A DNA stretch of 64,000 nt from Streptomyces sp. L2 (GCF_004124325.1 NZ_QBDT01000001.1:3410001-3474000); one strand, 5' to 3'. Positions 10,980 through 19,941 are shown, numbered from the stretch's first letter. The notes: generated by a model not told the origin, from the sequence alone. Made by a program: numbers and translations.

Positions 10980-12014
10980 TCAGCTCTGCCGAATCACCAG
11001 TCTGCCACCCTGCCGCTGAGCCACGACTTTGCCCGGCAGGTTGATGGCTCCCTGGCCGCGCCAGCCGGTGATCAGCCGGTCGACTTCTTCGATGTGGCGG
11101 GCGAAGAGCGAACCGGCCGGGGCGCCGGCCTCGATGGCGGCGCGGCGCAGGACGCGGCGGCGGACGGCGGGCGGCAGTTCGTGCAGCTTGGCGCACTCCA
11201 GCAGCCCGGCCGAGTCCCGTACGGCGGCGGCGGCCTGGCGGGCCCAGGTGTCGAGGGCGTCGGCGTCGTCGCGGGAGAGCTGGGCGGTGCGGGCGAGGGC
11301 TTCGACGACGCCCTTGCCGAGGGCCTTCTCCAGGGCGGGCAGGCCCTCGTGGCGGAGCCGCGAGCGGGTGTAGGCCGGGTCGGCGTTGTGCGGGTCGTCC
11401 CAGACGGGGAGGGACTGGGCCATGCAGGCCGTGCGGGCGGTCTGCCGGTCGAGGTGCAGGAAGGGGCGCCGGTAGCGGCCGCCGGCCCCCGAGACCGCGG
11501 CCATGCCGGACAGGGAGCGGATGCCGGAGCCGCGGGCGAGGCCCAGCAGGACGGTTTCGGCCTGGTCGTCCCGGGTGTGGCCGAGGAGGATCGCGGCGGC
11601 GCCGTGGCGTTCGGCGGCGGCGTCGAGGGCGGCGTAGCGGGCGTCGCGGGCGGCTGCTTCGGGTCCGCCGTCGCGGCCGACCGTGACGGCGACGGACTCG
11701 ACGGGGTCGAGGCCGAGGTCGCGCAGCCGCTGGGCGACCTCGCCCGCGCGGAGGTCGGAGCCGGCCTGGAGGCCGTGGTCGACGGTGACGCCGCCGGCGC
11801 GGATGCCGAGTTTGGGGGCTTCGAAGGCGAGGGCGGAGGCGAGGGCCATGGAGTCGGCGCCGCCGGAGCACGCGACGAGGACGAGCGGGGAGGGGGGCCG
11901 CTCGGCCGTGGTGCGGGGATGCTCGCCGGGGGTGTGCTGGTGGTCGGTGAGGAGGTCGTTGAGGGCGCGGCGGACCGCCAGGCGTATCGCCGCGACCGCA
12001 GGATGGGGACCCAT
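10980..12014 (-). CDS. tilS: tRNA(Ile)-lysidine synthetase
   Basis: 344 aa. It attaches lysine to C34 of tRNA-Ile(CAU), switching it from Met to Ile reading. The N-type ATP pyrophosphatase P-loop SGGADS is at residues 50-55, followed by GVTVDHGLQ and [15 protein letters not shown], both typical of TilS. The C-terminal part (about 230-344) is short, the usual actinobacterial form. ATG 12014 has GAAGGGAA upstream. It is the first gene of the tilS-hpt pair. Confidence 0.93.
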   Translation of the reverse strand: MGPHPAVAAIRLAVRRALNDLLTDHQHTPGEHPRTTAERPPSPLVLVACSGGADSMALASALAFEAPKLGIRAGGVTVDHGLQAGSDLRAGEVAQRLRDLGLDPVESVAVTVGRDGGPEAAARDARYAALDAAAERHGAAAILLGHTRDDQAETVLLGLARGSGIRSLSGMAAVSGAGGRYRRPFLHLDRQTARTACMAQSLPVWDDPHNADPAYTRSRLRHEGLPALEKALGKGVVEALARTAQLSRDDADALDTWARQAAAAVRDSAGLLECAKLHELPPAVRRRVLRRAAIEAGAPAGSLFARHIEEVDRLITGWRGQGAINLPGKVVAQRQGGRLVIRQS

Positions 12015-12205
12015 GTCCGGTTCCCTTCATGAAGTTTTCGGGGGTGAGCCCGAGATTCGGTCACTCAGAGTGTGTAGATGGTGACAGAAGCGGGGCGTTC
12101 CCCGAGCATTGCACGCCTACTCATGGCTCACGGTCCCTCGGACGGGTGATTGAGGGGGCGTTCGCCTGCCGTCGGCCGGATTCGTTCACCACGCTCGTAC
12201 GGGGT

Positions 12206-13354
12206 TCACGACTCGGCCTTGCGGTGCACCCGCGCGACCCAGTCCGCCGGTTTGGCGATCTCCGCCTTGGTGGGGAGGGTGTTGGGGGAGGTCCACACGC
12301 GGTTGAAGCCGTCCATGCCGACCTGGCCGACGACGGCCCGTACGAAGCGTTCGCCGTCCCGGTACTGCCTGAGCTTGGCGTCCAGGCCGAGCAGTTTGCG
12401 CAGGGCGAGGTCGAGCCGGGAGGCGCCCTTGGCCCGTCGTTGCTGGAACTTCTCGCGGATCTCGGAGACGGTCGGTACGACGTCGGGTCCGACGCCGTCC
12501 ATGACGAAGTCGGCGTGGCCCTCCAGCAGTGACATGACGGCGGTGAGGCGGCCGAGGATCTCGCGCTGGGCGGGGGTCTGCACCAGTTCCACGAAGGAGC
12601 GTCCGCCGTCGTCCTCCTCGGCCTCGGGGCGGCCGCCGGCGAGGGACTGCGCGGCTTCCCGGACGCGTTCCAGGACGGTCATCGGGTCGACGTCGGTCTC
12701 CGACAAGAACGACTGGATTTCGCCCTCCAGGTGGTCCCGCAGCCAGGGCACGGCGGTGAACTGCGTGCGGTGCGTCTCCTCGTGCAGGCAGACCCACAGC
12801 CGGAAGTCGTGGGGCTCCACGTCGAGTTCGCGCTCCACGTGGACGATGTTCGGCGCGACGAGCAGCAGGCGGCCGCCGCCGGCCGGTGCGTCCGGGGGGC
12901 CGCCGGCGGGGAGGTCGCGGGTGGCGGGGGCGAAGGTCTCGTACTGGCCGAGGACGCGGGAGGACAGGAAGGACAGGAGCATGCCGAGTTCGACGCCGGT
13001 GACCTTGCCGCCGACGGCGCCGAGGACGGCGCTGCCGGGGTTGCCGGTGCGGCGCTCCTGCATCTTCTCCAGGAGCGGCTTGAGGATCTCGCGGAAGCCG
13101 GCGACGTTCGCGCGGACCCAGCCGGGGCGGTCGACGACGAGGACGGGGGTGTCGTGGATGTCCTCGGTGGCCATACGAGTGAAGCCCCGGACGTGTTCCT
13201 CCGAGGCCTTGGCGTGTTTGCGCAGCTCCGCGACGACGGCCCTCGCCTCGTCGCGGCTGACTTCGGGGCCCGGTCGTACGAGCCGTGTCGCGGTCGCCAC
13301 CGCGAGGTTCCAGTCGACCATCCCGGGCGAGGCAGTGCCACCGAAGCCAGTCAT
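12206..13354 (-). CDS. Zinc-dependent metallopeptidase, DUF2342/Zincin_2 family
   Basis: 382 aa from ATG 13354. The zinc motif HEETH is at residues 191-195 (LWVCLHEETHRTQF), and a downstream MSLLEGHADFVMDGVG provides the third ligand region. The family is actinobacterial and has been labelled an F420-associated protein because of its distribution. Substrate and role are unknown. It lies in the tilS-dacB interval as in other Streptomyces. No signal peptide is visible, so it should be cytoplasmic. Confidence 0.88.
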   Translation of the reverse strand: MTGFGGTASPGMVDWNLAVATATRLVRPGPEVSRDEARAVVAELRKHAKASEEHVRGFTRMATEDIHDTPVLVVDRPGWVRANVAGFREILKPLLEKMQERRTGNPGSAVLGAVGGKVTGVELGMLLSFLSSRVLGQYETFAPATRDLPAGGPPDAPAGGGRLLLVAPNIVHVERELDVEPHDFRLWVCLHEETHRTQFTAVPWLRDHLEGEIQSFLSETDVDPMTVLERVREAAQSLAGGRPEAEEDDGGRSFVELVQTPAQREILGRLTAVMSLLEGHADFVMDGVGPDVVPTVSEIREKFQQRRAKGASRLDLALRKLLGLDAKLRQYRDGERFVRAVVGQVGMDGFNRVWTSPNTLPTKAEIAKPADWVARVHRKAES

Positions 13355-13550
13355 GGTCCCAACCGTACGTGAGCGTTCCCACTTGGGGCAGGCGGTGGGG
13401 CTTGCAGCCCGGCTACTCCGACCGGGTGGGCAAGCTCGGGCGGCGCTGCCCCGGCACCCGGCGCCGCAGGCCGTGCCCACCCTCCCCCATCGCCCTGCGG
13501 AACGCCTGCCCACGGCGGGAACGGGACCGGGGCCGCGTCACCCGGGGACG

Positions 13551-13593
13551 CGCCCCGCAGGGGCGCGGGGAGCTGCGCGAGCGGCCACGACGG
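13551..13593 (+). repeat. Dispersed Streptomyces intergenic repeat, copy A
   Basis: The sequence GGGGCGCGGGGAGCTGCGCG within a GC-rich block downstream of dacB matches copy B at 17641-17685, which is in the other orientation. In each copy a CCGCGCCCC-like arm precedes a GGGGCGCGG arm. I recognise this as an element found in many Streptomyces intergenic regions, often at gene ends. Its function, possibly termination, is not established. Confidence 0.6.
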
Positions 13594-13643
13594 TGGGGAG
13601 CCAGGGCGCGGTGCAGCCGGGGCATCCCCGAGCGGCACCACTC

Positions 13644-15260
13644 TCAGCGGAGCGCTTTGCAGCCGCAGGCGGACAGCGCAGTGACCGTCGTGTCGAGGGC
13701 GGACTGCGCCGCGTCGGCGTTCGTGGTGTGGGAGGCGAGGAAGGCGAAGGCGAGGAGGCGGCCGTCGGCGTCGACGACCGTGCCGGCGAGGGTGTTGACG
13801 CCGGTGAGGGTGCCGGTCTTGGCGCGGACGAGCCCCGCCGCGCCCTCGGTCTCGCGGCCCGCCATCGTGCCGGTGAAGCCGGCGATGGGCAGGCCGGTGA
13901 GGATGGGCCGCAGTTCGGGGTGGGCGGGGTCGGCGGCCTTGACGAGGACGGCCGTGAGGAGGTCGGCGGTGACCTTGTCGTCCCGGTTCAGCCCGCTGCC
14001 GTCGTGGAACGAGGCTCCGGCCAGCGGCAGCCCCAGCTTCCTCAGCTGGGCGGCGATCGCGCGGGCACCGCCGTCGAAGCTGCCCGGTTCGCTGGTGGCG
14101 AGGGCGGTCTGCCGGGCGAGGGTCTCGGCGATGTCGTTGTCGCTGTTGGTCAGCATGCGCTCGACCAGGGCGGACAGCGGCGGCGAGGAGACGGTCGCGA
14201 GGGTCTCGGCGCGGGTGGTCGCCTTGGAGGGCCCGGGGGACGAGGTCCTGACGCCGGCGTCGTTCAGGAAGGCCGCGAACGCGCGCGTGGCGTCCGCCGC
14301 GGGGTCGGCGACCCGGGTGACGGGGCCGTGGGTGGAGTCGTCGGTGCGGCCCTCGTCGGCGGCCAGGGCGGTGACGGGCGCGAGGTTGACGTTCACGCCG
14401 ATGGGGTGCAGGGCGGGGCCGGTGAAGAGCGTGGTGTCGTACGACAGCGTGACCTGGTGGATGCCGCGCTCGCGCAGCGCCTTCGCGGTGTCGGCGGCCA
14501 GGGTGCGCAGCGAGGCCCAGCCCTGGGCGTCCCGGTGCGCGGTCAGCGTGGGGTCGCCGCCGCCGACGAGCACCAGTTCCCCGGTGTCGGGTTCGAGCGC
14601 GGCCCGGGTGGTGAAGCGGTGGTCGGGGCCGAGCGCGGACAGGGCCGCGGTGGCGGTGGCCAGCTTGGTGGTGGAGGCGGGCGTGCTGGGCCGGTCGGCG
14701 TCGACGCCGTAGAGCCGCTTGCCGGTGGCCACGTCGACGACGACCGCCGCGTGGCCGCCGCTGAGCGCGGGGGCGCCCAGGAGGGGCCCCAGGACGCTCG
14801 CCAGGGCGTCCGGGCCGGGCGGGGCCTCCTTGGTCGTCACGGTGGTCCCGGCGGCCCCCAGACCGGTCAGTACGGGCGGGGCGCTCGGGGCGGGCCTGGG
14901 CGCCCCCGCGGCCGTACCGGCGCCGTGATCTGCGCCACCTGACCGCTCCAGGGCGACCGCCCGGTCCCGCTCGGCCGTACGCTGGCCGTTGGCGTCCCAG
15001 GGACCTGCCACGGTCACCACACCGGCGGCCAGCGCCAGTCCGGCGGTGGCGGCACCGGCGGTGAACTGCCAGGTCCGGACCGTCCTGACGGTCCGCGAGC
15101 CGGGGAGGTGCGCACGCGTGGACCGTACGGCCCTCGCCAGCCGCGCGACCCGCGGCCTCGCGGCGGTCGCGGCGCGCGCCAGACGTGGTCGAACGGCGTT
15201 CGCGATCCGCACCACCTGCGGTCTCGCGTCTCGTCCAGGCCCCTGCTCTGGCACGACCAC
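13644..15260 (-). CDS. dacB: D-alanyl-D-alanine carboxypeptidase/endopeptidase, S13 family (PBP4 type)
   Basis: 538 aa from GTG 15260, with AAAGGGG three bases upstream. It trims peptidoglycan stem peptides outside the membrane. A basic, Arg-rich cytoplasmic N-terminus of 60 residues precedes one membrane segment (about 66-88), so it is membrane-tethered. Catalytic motifs are all present: SxxK is STTK at 196-199, SxN is SDN near 370 and KTG is in RAKTGTLTG near 478. The insert domain between SxxK and SxN marks class C low-molecular-mass PBPs. It is divergent from ppa. Confidence 0.93.
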   Translation of the reverse strand: MVVPEQGPGRDARPQVVRIANAVRPRLARAATAARPRVARLARAVRSTRAHLPGSRTVRTVRTWQFTAGAATAGLALAAGVVTVAGPWDANGQRTAERDRAVALERSGGADHGAGTAAGAPRPAPSAPPVLTGLGAAGTTVTTKEAPPGPDALASVLGPLLGAPALSGGHAAVVVDVATGKRLYGVDADRPSTPASTTKLATATAALSALGPDHRFTTRAALEPDTGELVLVGGGDPTLTAHRDAQGWASLRTLAADTAKALRERGIHQVTLSYDTTLFTGPALHPIGVNVNLAPVTALAADEGRTDDSTHGPVTRVADPAADATRAFAAFLNDAGVRTSSPGPSKATTRAETLATVSSPPLSALVERMLTNSDNDIAETLARQTALATSEPGSFDGGARAIAAQLRKLGLPLAGASFHDGSGLNRDDKVTADLLTAVLVKAADPAHPELRPILTGLPIAGFTGTMAGRETEGAAGLVRAKTGTLTGVNTLAGTVVDADGRLLAFAFLASHTTNADAAQSALDTTVTALSACGCKALR

Positions 15261-15339
15261 CAGCCCCTTTCGCGATCACACACCTGCGTGAGGGACACTT
15301 AACCACCAGAACTATGTGTTGATCATGGAGGAGCCACCG

Positions 15340-15831
15340 GTGGAGTTCGACGTCACGATCGAGATCCCGAAGGGTTCGCGGAACAAGTACGAGGTGGACC
15401 ACGAGACCGGTCGGATCCGCCTGGACCGTCGCCTCTTCACCTCGACCGCCTACCCGACCGACTACGGATTTGTCGAGAACACCCTCGGCGAGGACGGCGA
15501 CCCGCTGGACGCGCTGGTCATCCTGGACGAGCCGACCTTCCCGGGCTGCCTGATCAAGTGCCGCGCGATCGGCATGTTCCGGATGACGGACGAGGCCGGC
15601 GGCGACGACAAGCTGCTGTGCGTCCCGGCGACCGACCCGCGCGTGGAGCACCTGCGGGACATCCACCACGTGTCGGAGTTCGACCGCCTGGAGATCCAGC
15701 ACTTCTTCGAGGTCTACAAGGATCTGGAGCCCGGCAAGTCGGTCGAGGGCGCCAACTGGGTGGGCCGCACCGAGGCCGAGATCGAGATCGAGCGGTCGTA
15801 CAAGCGCTTCAAGGAGACGGGCGGTCACTGA
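15340..15831 (+). CDS. ppa: Inorganic pyrophosphatase
   Basis: 163 aa, the family I length. It hydrolyses pyrophosphate and pulls biosynthetic reactions forward. Key residues sit in [22 protein letters not shown] and [10 protein letters not shown] (the DxDPxD metal motif). GTG 15340 is selected: GGAGGAG lies seven bases upstream and the protein then begins [12 protein letters not shown] as in relatives. A longer in-frame reading from 15316 lacks a ribosome site. Confidence 0.96.
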   Translation: MEFDVTIEIPKGSRNKYEVDHETGRIRLDRRLFTSTAYPTDYGFVENTLGEDGDPLDALVILDEPTFPGCLIKCRAIGMFRMTDEAGGDDKLLCVPATDPRVEHLRDIHHVSEFDRLEIQHFFEVYKDLEPGKSVEGANWVGRTEAEIEIERSYKRFKETGGH

Positions 15832-15845
15832 CCAGCCGTCTCCCG

Positions 15846-15873
15846 CGGGCCGCACGCGCACGCGTGCGGCCCG
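15846..15873 (+). terminator. Hairpin terminator after ppa
   Basis: The 13-base arms CGGGCCGCACGCG and CGCGTGCGGCCCG pair perfectly around a 2-base spacer, 15 bp past the ppa stop codon. Confidence 0.75.
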
Positions 15874-15933
15874 TTCGCGTGCGGGTACGCATACTGAAGG
15901 CCGACGATCGGTTCGTTCAGGGAGCAAGGCACG

Positions 15934-17595
15934 GTGACGGAGGCGGAGGACAGGAAGCCGCGGTCGGACGAGGCGCGGACCACGTACGACCCGGAGATCA
16001 CCTCCGAGTTCGCCCTCCCCGAGGGGATGGTGGCCCCCAGGGCCGGCGGTGAGTCCGAGACGACGTCGGAGTTCGCCGTCCCGCAGGGCCTGGCGTCGCC
16101 GCAGCAGGCAGGGGCCGAGCCGGAGGGGTCGGCGTTCAGCACCCCGCGCACCTACAGCGCCAAGGACGCCCCGCCCGCGTTCACACCGGCCGCCGGGGTG
16201 CCGCTGGTCAGCCTCGTCAAGGACGCCCCCTGGCAGGACCGGATGCGCACGATGCTGCGCATGCCGGTGACCGAGCGGCCGGCGCCGGAACCGGTGCAGC
16301 GGGTCGAGGAGGAGGGCCCCGCCGTCCCGCGCGTGCTCGACCTGACCCTGCGTATCGGGGAGCTGCTGCTGGCGGGCGGGGAGAACGCCGAGGACGTGGA
16401 GGCCGCGATGTTCGCGGTGTGCCGGTCCTACGGCCTCGACCGCTGCGAGCCGAACGTCACGTTCACCCTGCTGTCGATCTCCCACCAGCCGTCCCTGGTC
16501 GAGGACCCGGTGACGGCGTCCCGCACGGTACGGCGCCGGGGCACGGACTACACGCGGCTCGCGGCCGTGTTCCGGCTGGTGGACGACCTCACCGACCCCG
16601 AGGCGCACATCTCGCTGGAGGAGGCGTACCGGCGTCTTGCCGAGATCCGCCGCAACCGGCACCCGTACCCCGGCTGGGCGCTCACCGCGAGCGCCGGGCT
16701 GCTGGCGGGCGCGGCCTCCGTCCTCGTCGGCGGCGACCTGCTGGTGTTCGTGGCGGCGGCGGTCGGCGCGATGCTCGGCGACCGGCTGGCCTGGCTCTGC
16801 GCCGGGCGCGGGCTGCCCGAGTTCTACCAGTTCACGGTGGCCGCGATGCCGCCCGCGGCGATCGGTGTGGCGCTCACGGTCGCGCACGTCGACGTGAAGG
16901 CGTCCGCGGTGATCACCGGTGGTCTGTTCGCGCTGCTGCCGGGGCGGGCGCTGGTGGCGGGCGTGCAGGACGGGCTGACCGGCTTCTACATCACCGCGTC
17001 CGCACGCCTGCTGGAGGTCATGTACTTCTTCGTCGGCATCGTGGTGGGCGTGCTGGTCGTCCTGTACTTCGGCGTGAAGGTGGGCGCCAAGCTCAATCCG
17101 GACGCGGCGCTGAACATGCCCGAGCGGCCGCTGGTGCAGATCGCCGCGTCGATGCTGCTGTCGCTGACGTTCGCGGTGCTGTTGCAGCAGGAACGGTCCA
17201 CCGTGCTGGCGGTCACCCTGAACGGGGGGATCGCGTGGTCGGTCTACGGCGCGATGCGCTACGCCGGCGACATCTCGCCGGTGGCGTCCACCGCCGTGGC
17301 CGCGGGGCTGGTGGGGCTGTTCGGGCAGCTGCTGTCCCGGTACCGGTTCGCGTCGGCGCTGCCGTACACGACGGCGGCGATCGGGCCGCTGCTGCCTGGG
17401 TCGGCGACCTATTTCGGGCTGTTGTCGATGGCGCAGAACCATGTCGACAAGGGGTTGGTGTCCTTGGCCAAGGCCGCGTCCTTGGCGATGGCCATCGCCA
17501 TTGGGGTCAACCTGGGGTCGGAGATCTCGCGGCTGACGTTGCGGGTCGGCTCCGCCGGGAAGCGGCGGGCTGCTAAGCGGACCCGGGGTTTTTAA
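15934..17595 (+). CDS. ThrE-type threonine/serine exporter family protein
   Basis: 553 aa from GTG 15934 with GGGAG upstream. Residues about 130-330 form the ThrE N-terminal domain (LRIGELLLAGGENAEDVEAA, amphipathic helices, then membrane spans). The rest forms the C-terminal ThrE_2 domain, giving about ten membrane helices in all (the second half starts near VMYFFVGIVVG). Corynebacterium ThrE exports threonine and serine by proton antiport, and substrate identity here is inferred. The soluble N-terminus carries two copies of a short motif, TSEFALPEG (about residues 30-38) and TSEFAVPQG (about 50-58), about 20 residues apart. They may be a recognition or binding motif and are not part of the transporter fold. 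Confidence 0.85.
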   Translation: MTEAEDRKPRSDEARTTYDPEITSEFALPEGMVAPRAGGESETTSEFAVPQGLASPQQAGAEPEGSAFSTPRTYSAKDAPPAFTPAAGVPLVSLVKDAPWQDRMRTMLRMPVTERPAPEPVQRVEEEGPAVPRVLDLTLRIGELLLAGGENAEDVEAAMFAVCRSYGLDRCEPNVTFTLLSISHQPSLVEDPVTASRTVRRRGTDYTRLAAVFRLVDDLTDPEAHISLEEAYRRLAEIRRNRHPYPGWALTASAGLLAGAASVLVGGDLLVFVAAAVGAMLGDRLAWLCAGRGLPEFYQFTVAAMPPAAIGVALTVAHVDVKASAVITGGLFALLPGRALVAGVQDGLTGFYITASARLLEVMYFFVGIVVGVLVVLYFGVKVGAKLNPDAALNMPERPLVQIAASMLLSLTFAVLLQQERSTVLAVTLNGGIAWSVYGAMRYAGDISPVASTAVAAGLVGLFGQLLSRYRFASALPYTTAAIGPLLPGSATYFGLLSMAQNHVDKGLVSLAKAASLAMAIAIGVNLGSEISRLTLRVGSAGKRRAAKRTRGF

Positions 17596-17640
17596 ACGCC
17601 GGTCAGCTCGGGGGGGGCTCGCCGTAGGCGGGTGCGGGTG

Positions 17641-17685
17641 CGTTGTGGTTGTTCGCGCAGTTCCCCGCGCCCCTAAGGGGCGCGG
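17641..17685 (-). repeat. Dispersed Streptomyces intergenic repeat, copy B, overlapping the DedA stop
   Basis: This is the second copy of the element at 13551. Its perfect hairpin CCGCGCCCC-TAA-GGGGCGCGG spans 17665-17685. The DedA stop codon (17673-17675) lies in the loop, so the last codons of that gene are encoded by the repeat. Confidence 0.65.
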
Positions 17686-18539
17686 TATTCGCCCTGGTTG
17701 TAGTCGTAGCCGTACTGCTGTTGCTGCGGGTACTGCTGGTCGCCGTAGTACTGGTTGTCGTAGTTCTGGTTCCAGTACTGGTCCTGCTGTTGCTGGTACG
17801 GCTGGTCGTACTGCGGTTCCGGGTCGATGCGGCGGAGCCGGGTCGTGGCGTCGTCCATCATCGGGGCCGGGGGCTGCTGGTGAACCGGAGCCGGGGGCGG
17901 GGGCGGGGGCGGGGTCTTCTTGTTCTTGGAGCGGGCTCGGAGGAACTCGATGGCGATCGGGACGACCGAGACGAGGACGATCAGGATGAGGATCGCCTCG
18001 ATGTTGTTCTTGACGAACGTGATGTTGCCCAGCCAGGAGCCGAGCAGGGTGACGCCCGCGCCCCAGAGGGTGCCGCCGATGATGTTGAAGGTGAGGAAGG
18101 AGCGGTACCGCATGCCGCTGACGCCGGCGATGATCGGCGTGAAGGTGCGGACGATGGGCACGAAGCGGGCGAGGACCAGGGACTTCGGGCCGTACTTCTC
18201 GAAGAACTCGTGCGCCTTGACGACGTTCTCCTGCTTGAACAGCCGCGAGTCGGGCCGGTTGAACAGGGACGGGCCGACCTTCTTGCCGAACATGTAGCCC
18301 GCCTGGTCGCCGAGGATCGCGGCGAGGCAGATCAGGACGATCGCGGCCCACAGCGGGAAGTCCAGCTGACCGGACGTGATCAGCAGACCGCAGGTGAACA
18401 GGAGCGAGTCGCCGGGCAGGAAGAAGCCGATGAGCAGGCCGGACTCGGCGAAGACGACGATCAGCAGGCCCCAGATGCCGTACGTGTCGAGCAGGTGGTT
18501 GGGATCCATCCAGCTCGGGCCTAGGGCGAGTGTCATCAC
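17673..18539 (-). CDS. DedA/SNARE-associated family membrane protein with Gln/Tyr-rich tail
   Basis: 288 aa from GTG 18539 (AGGAG nine bases upstream; ATG 18536 is three bases further in). Residues 1-205 are a typical DedA protein: FFLPGDSLLFTCGLL, a GDQAGYMFGKKVGPSLF block, and the conserved RFVPIVRTFTPIIAG with its essential Arg residues. DedA proteins act in lipid carrier or phospholipid translocation and membrane homeostasis. Residues about 210-288 form a tail with a run of prolines, then Gln/Tyr/Asn-rich low complexity (for example YQQQQDQYWNQNYDNQYYG). That tail is probably cytoplasmic and disordered, and is not part of the fold. Confidence 0.9.
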   Translation of the reverse strand: MMTLALGPSWMDPNHLLDTYGIWGLLIVVFAESGLLIGFFLPGDSLLFTCGLLITSGQLDFPLWAAIVLICLAAILGDQAGYMFGKKVGPSLFNRPDSRLFKQENVVKAHEFFEKYGPKSLVLARFVPIVRTFTPIIAGVSGMRYRSFLTFNIIGGTLWGAGVTLLGSWLGNITFVKNNIEAILILIVLVSVVPIAIEFLRARSKNKKTPPPPPPPAPVHQQPPAPMMDDATTRLRRIDPEPQYDQPYQQQQDQYWNQNYDNQYYGDQQYPQQQQYGYDYNQGEYRAP

Positions 18540-18695
18540 GGGTCCGGGCTCCTGGGGGTGCTGGGGAGATGAGGGCGGCTACGGCGGCTGACGCGCGGCG
18601 GAGCGCCGCACAAAGCTACAACGCCCGGTGACCGCCCCGGGTTCCACCGCTGTCTCCAGGATGCACTGTGCGCCGACTCGGTCAAAGCTGTGGGC

Positions 18696-19061
18696 ATGGG
18701 ACTCGATGACTACGGCGGCGGCCAGGGGCCCCAGCCGGACGTGCTGGTCGTGACGACGAACGACGTGCCCGGACACCGGGTGGAACAGGTGATCGGCGAG
18801 GTCTTCGGCCTCACCGTGCGCTCGCGGCATCTCGGCAGCCAGATCGGCGCCGGGCTGAAGTCGATGATCGGCGGCGAGCTGAAGGGCCTCACGAAGACGC
18901 TCGTGGAGACCCGCAACCAGGCCATGGAGCGCCTGGTGGAGCAGGCACGCGCGCGTGGGGCCAACGGTGTGCTGGCGTTCCGGTTCGACGTGACCGAGGC
19001 GGCGGACGTCGGGACCGAGGTGTGCGCGTACGGCACCGCCGTGGTCCTGGCCCGGGAGTGA
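18696..19061 (+). CDS. YbjQ (DUF74) family small protein
   Basis: 121 aa from ATG 18696 (GTG 18690 also in frame; neither has a good ribosome site). It has the YbjQ pattern: a short N-terminal strand VLVVTTNDVPGHRV, GEVFGLTVRSRH, a long helix with LVEQARARGANGVLAFRFD, and a closing AYGTAVVL strand. Members form pentameric rings and have been called heavy-metal-binding by annotation transfer, which is weakly supported. It lies divergent from dedA. Confidence 0.8.
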   Translation: MGLDDYGGGQGPQPDVLVVTTNDVPGHRVEQVIGEVFGLTVRSRHLGSQIGAGLKSMIGGELKGLTKTLVETRNQAMERLVEQARARGANGVLAFRFDVTEAADVGTEVCAYGTAVVLARE

Positions 19062-19110
19062 GCCCCCGGGCCAGGGCGTGAGGACATCAGCGCTTCAAGG
19101 CGTCAGGCGG

Positions 19111-19545
19111 TCATGACGTGTGGCGGTCGGCGTTGGCCAGGATCGCGTCGCGCAGGTGCTCGGCGACGCCGGCGCCCATCGCGTCGTAGAACGCCTTGAA
19201 ACGCTCGTCGGAGACGTACATCTCGCCGAAGCACCGGTGCATCTCGTAGGGGACCTCGAAGAAGTACCCGCTGATGTGCTGCCGGTGTTCCTCGGCGAGG
19301 TCCATGGCGGCCTCGCCGGACGGGCGCTCGCCGGTGGCGACGAGGGCCGCGTAGCGCCGGCCCCAGTCGTCGACCTCGGCCTGGATGCGCTTCCAGTCCT
19401 CCTTGGTGTACGTGGCGGCCCGGCGCTGCGACTCGGCGTACGCCTCGGTGTCGCCCCAGCGTGCCTCCGCCTCCTCGCGGTACTGCTCGGGGTCCTTGTC
19501 CCCGAACACCTCGAACCGCTCCTCGGGTGTGAGGTCGATGCCCAT
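19111..19545 (-). CDS. TipAS: internally initiated drug-binding domain of TipA
   Basis: An in-frame ATG at 19545 (codon 110 of TipA) has GGAGG at 19554-19558, with eight bases between. It would give a 144-aa protein identical to the ligand-binding half. In S. lividans this short form is made in large excess and sequesters thiopeptides. Its use here is inferred from the conserved start and ribosome site. Confidence 0.7.
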   Translation of the reverse strand: MGIDLTPEERFEVFGDKDPEQYREEAEARWGDTEAYAESQRRAATYTKEDWKRIQAEVDDWGRRYAALVATGERPSGEAAMDLAEEHRQHISGYFFEVPYEMHRCFGEMYVSDERFKAFYDAMGAGVAEHLRDAILANADRHTS

Positions 19546-19872
19546 CTTGCGTGCCTCCATGGCGTGTTCCACGGCCGTGGCCATCTTCTGCAGCTTCTCG
19601 ATCCGGGCCGTCAGCAGTTCGTGCTGGCGGCGCAGGTGGGCGCGCGGGTCCACCGCCGGGTCGTCGAGCAGGGCCGCGACCTCGTCGAGGGGGAAGCCGA
19701 GCTCCCGGTAGAACAGGACCTGCTGGAGCCGGTCGAGGTCGGTGTCGGTGTAGCGCCGGTGCCCCGCGTGGGTGCGTTCGCCGGGCACGAGCAGGCCGAT
19801 CTCGTCGTAGTGGTGCAGGGTGCGCACCGTGACTCCGGCGAACCCCGCGACCTGTCCCACGGAGTAGCTCAC
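19111..19872 (-). CDS. tipA: TipA-type MerR activator and thiopeptide-binding protein
   Basis: 253 aa from GTG 19872. Residues 1-70 form the MerR winged helix (VSYSVGQVAGFAGVTVRTL, then HYDEIGLLVP). Residues about 75-108 form the dimer coiled coil. Residues 110-253 are the TipAS antibiotic-binding globin-like domain (YTKEDWKRIQAEVDDWGRRY, EMHRCFGEMYVSDERF). In S. lividans TipA binds thiostrepton-type thiopeptides covalently and activates its own gene. Here Met110 begins MGIDLTPEERFEVFG and has GGAGG eight bases upstream, the same internal start used for the free TipAS form. The lone Cys in HRCFGEMY matches the Cys position expected for drug capture. Confidence 0.92.
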   Translation of the reverse strand: MSYSVGQVAGFAGVTVRTLHHYDEIGLLVPGERTHAGHRRYTDTDLDRLQQVLFYRELGFPLDEVAALLDDPAVDPRAHLRRQHELLTARIEKLQKMATAVEHAMEARKMGIDLTPEERFEVFGDKDPEQYREEAEARWGDTEAYAESQRRAATYTKEDWKRIQAEVDDWGRRYAALVATGERPSGEAAMDLAEEHRQHISGYFFEVPYEMHRCFGEMYVSDERFKAFYDAMGAGVAEHLRDAILANADRHTS

Positions 19873-19910
19873 TGTCCGCTCCTCGTCGTCGCTGTCGTCG
19901 GTACGCCTCC

Positions 19911-19941
19911 ACGGTGCCGCCTCACGCGGCGTGAGGTGCAA
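19911..19941 (-). promoter_or_regulatory. tipA autoregulated promoter with MerR operator
   Basis: On the minus strand TTGCAC (19941-19936) and CACCGT (19916-19911) are separated by exactly 19 bp. The inverted repeat CCTCACG-CCG-CGTGAGG (19936-19920) lies inside the spacer. The overlong spacer with an internal dyad is diagnostic of MerR-activated promoters and closely matches the known tipA promoter. Confidence 0.9.
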
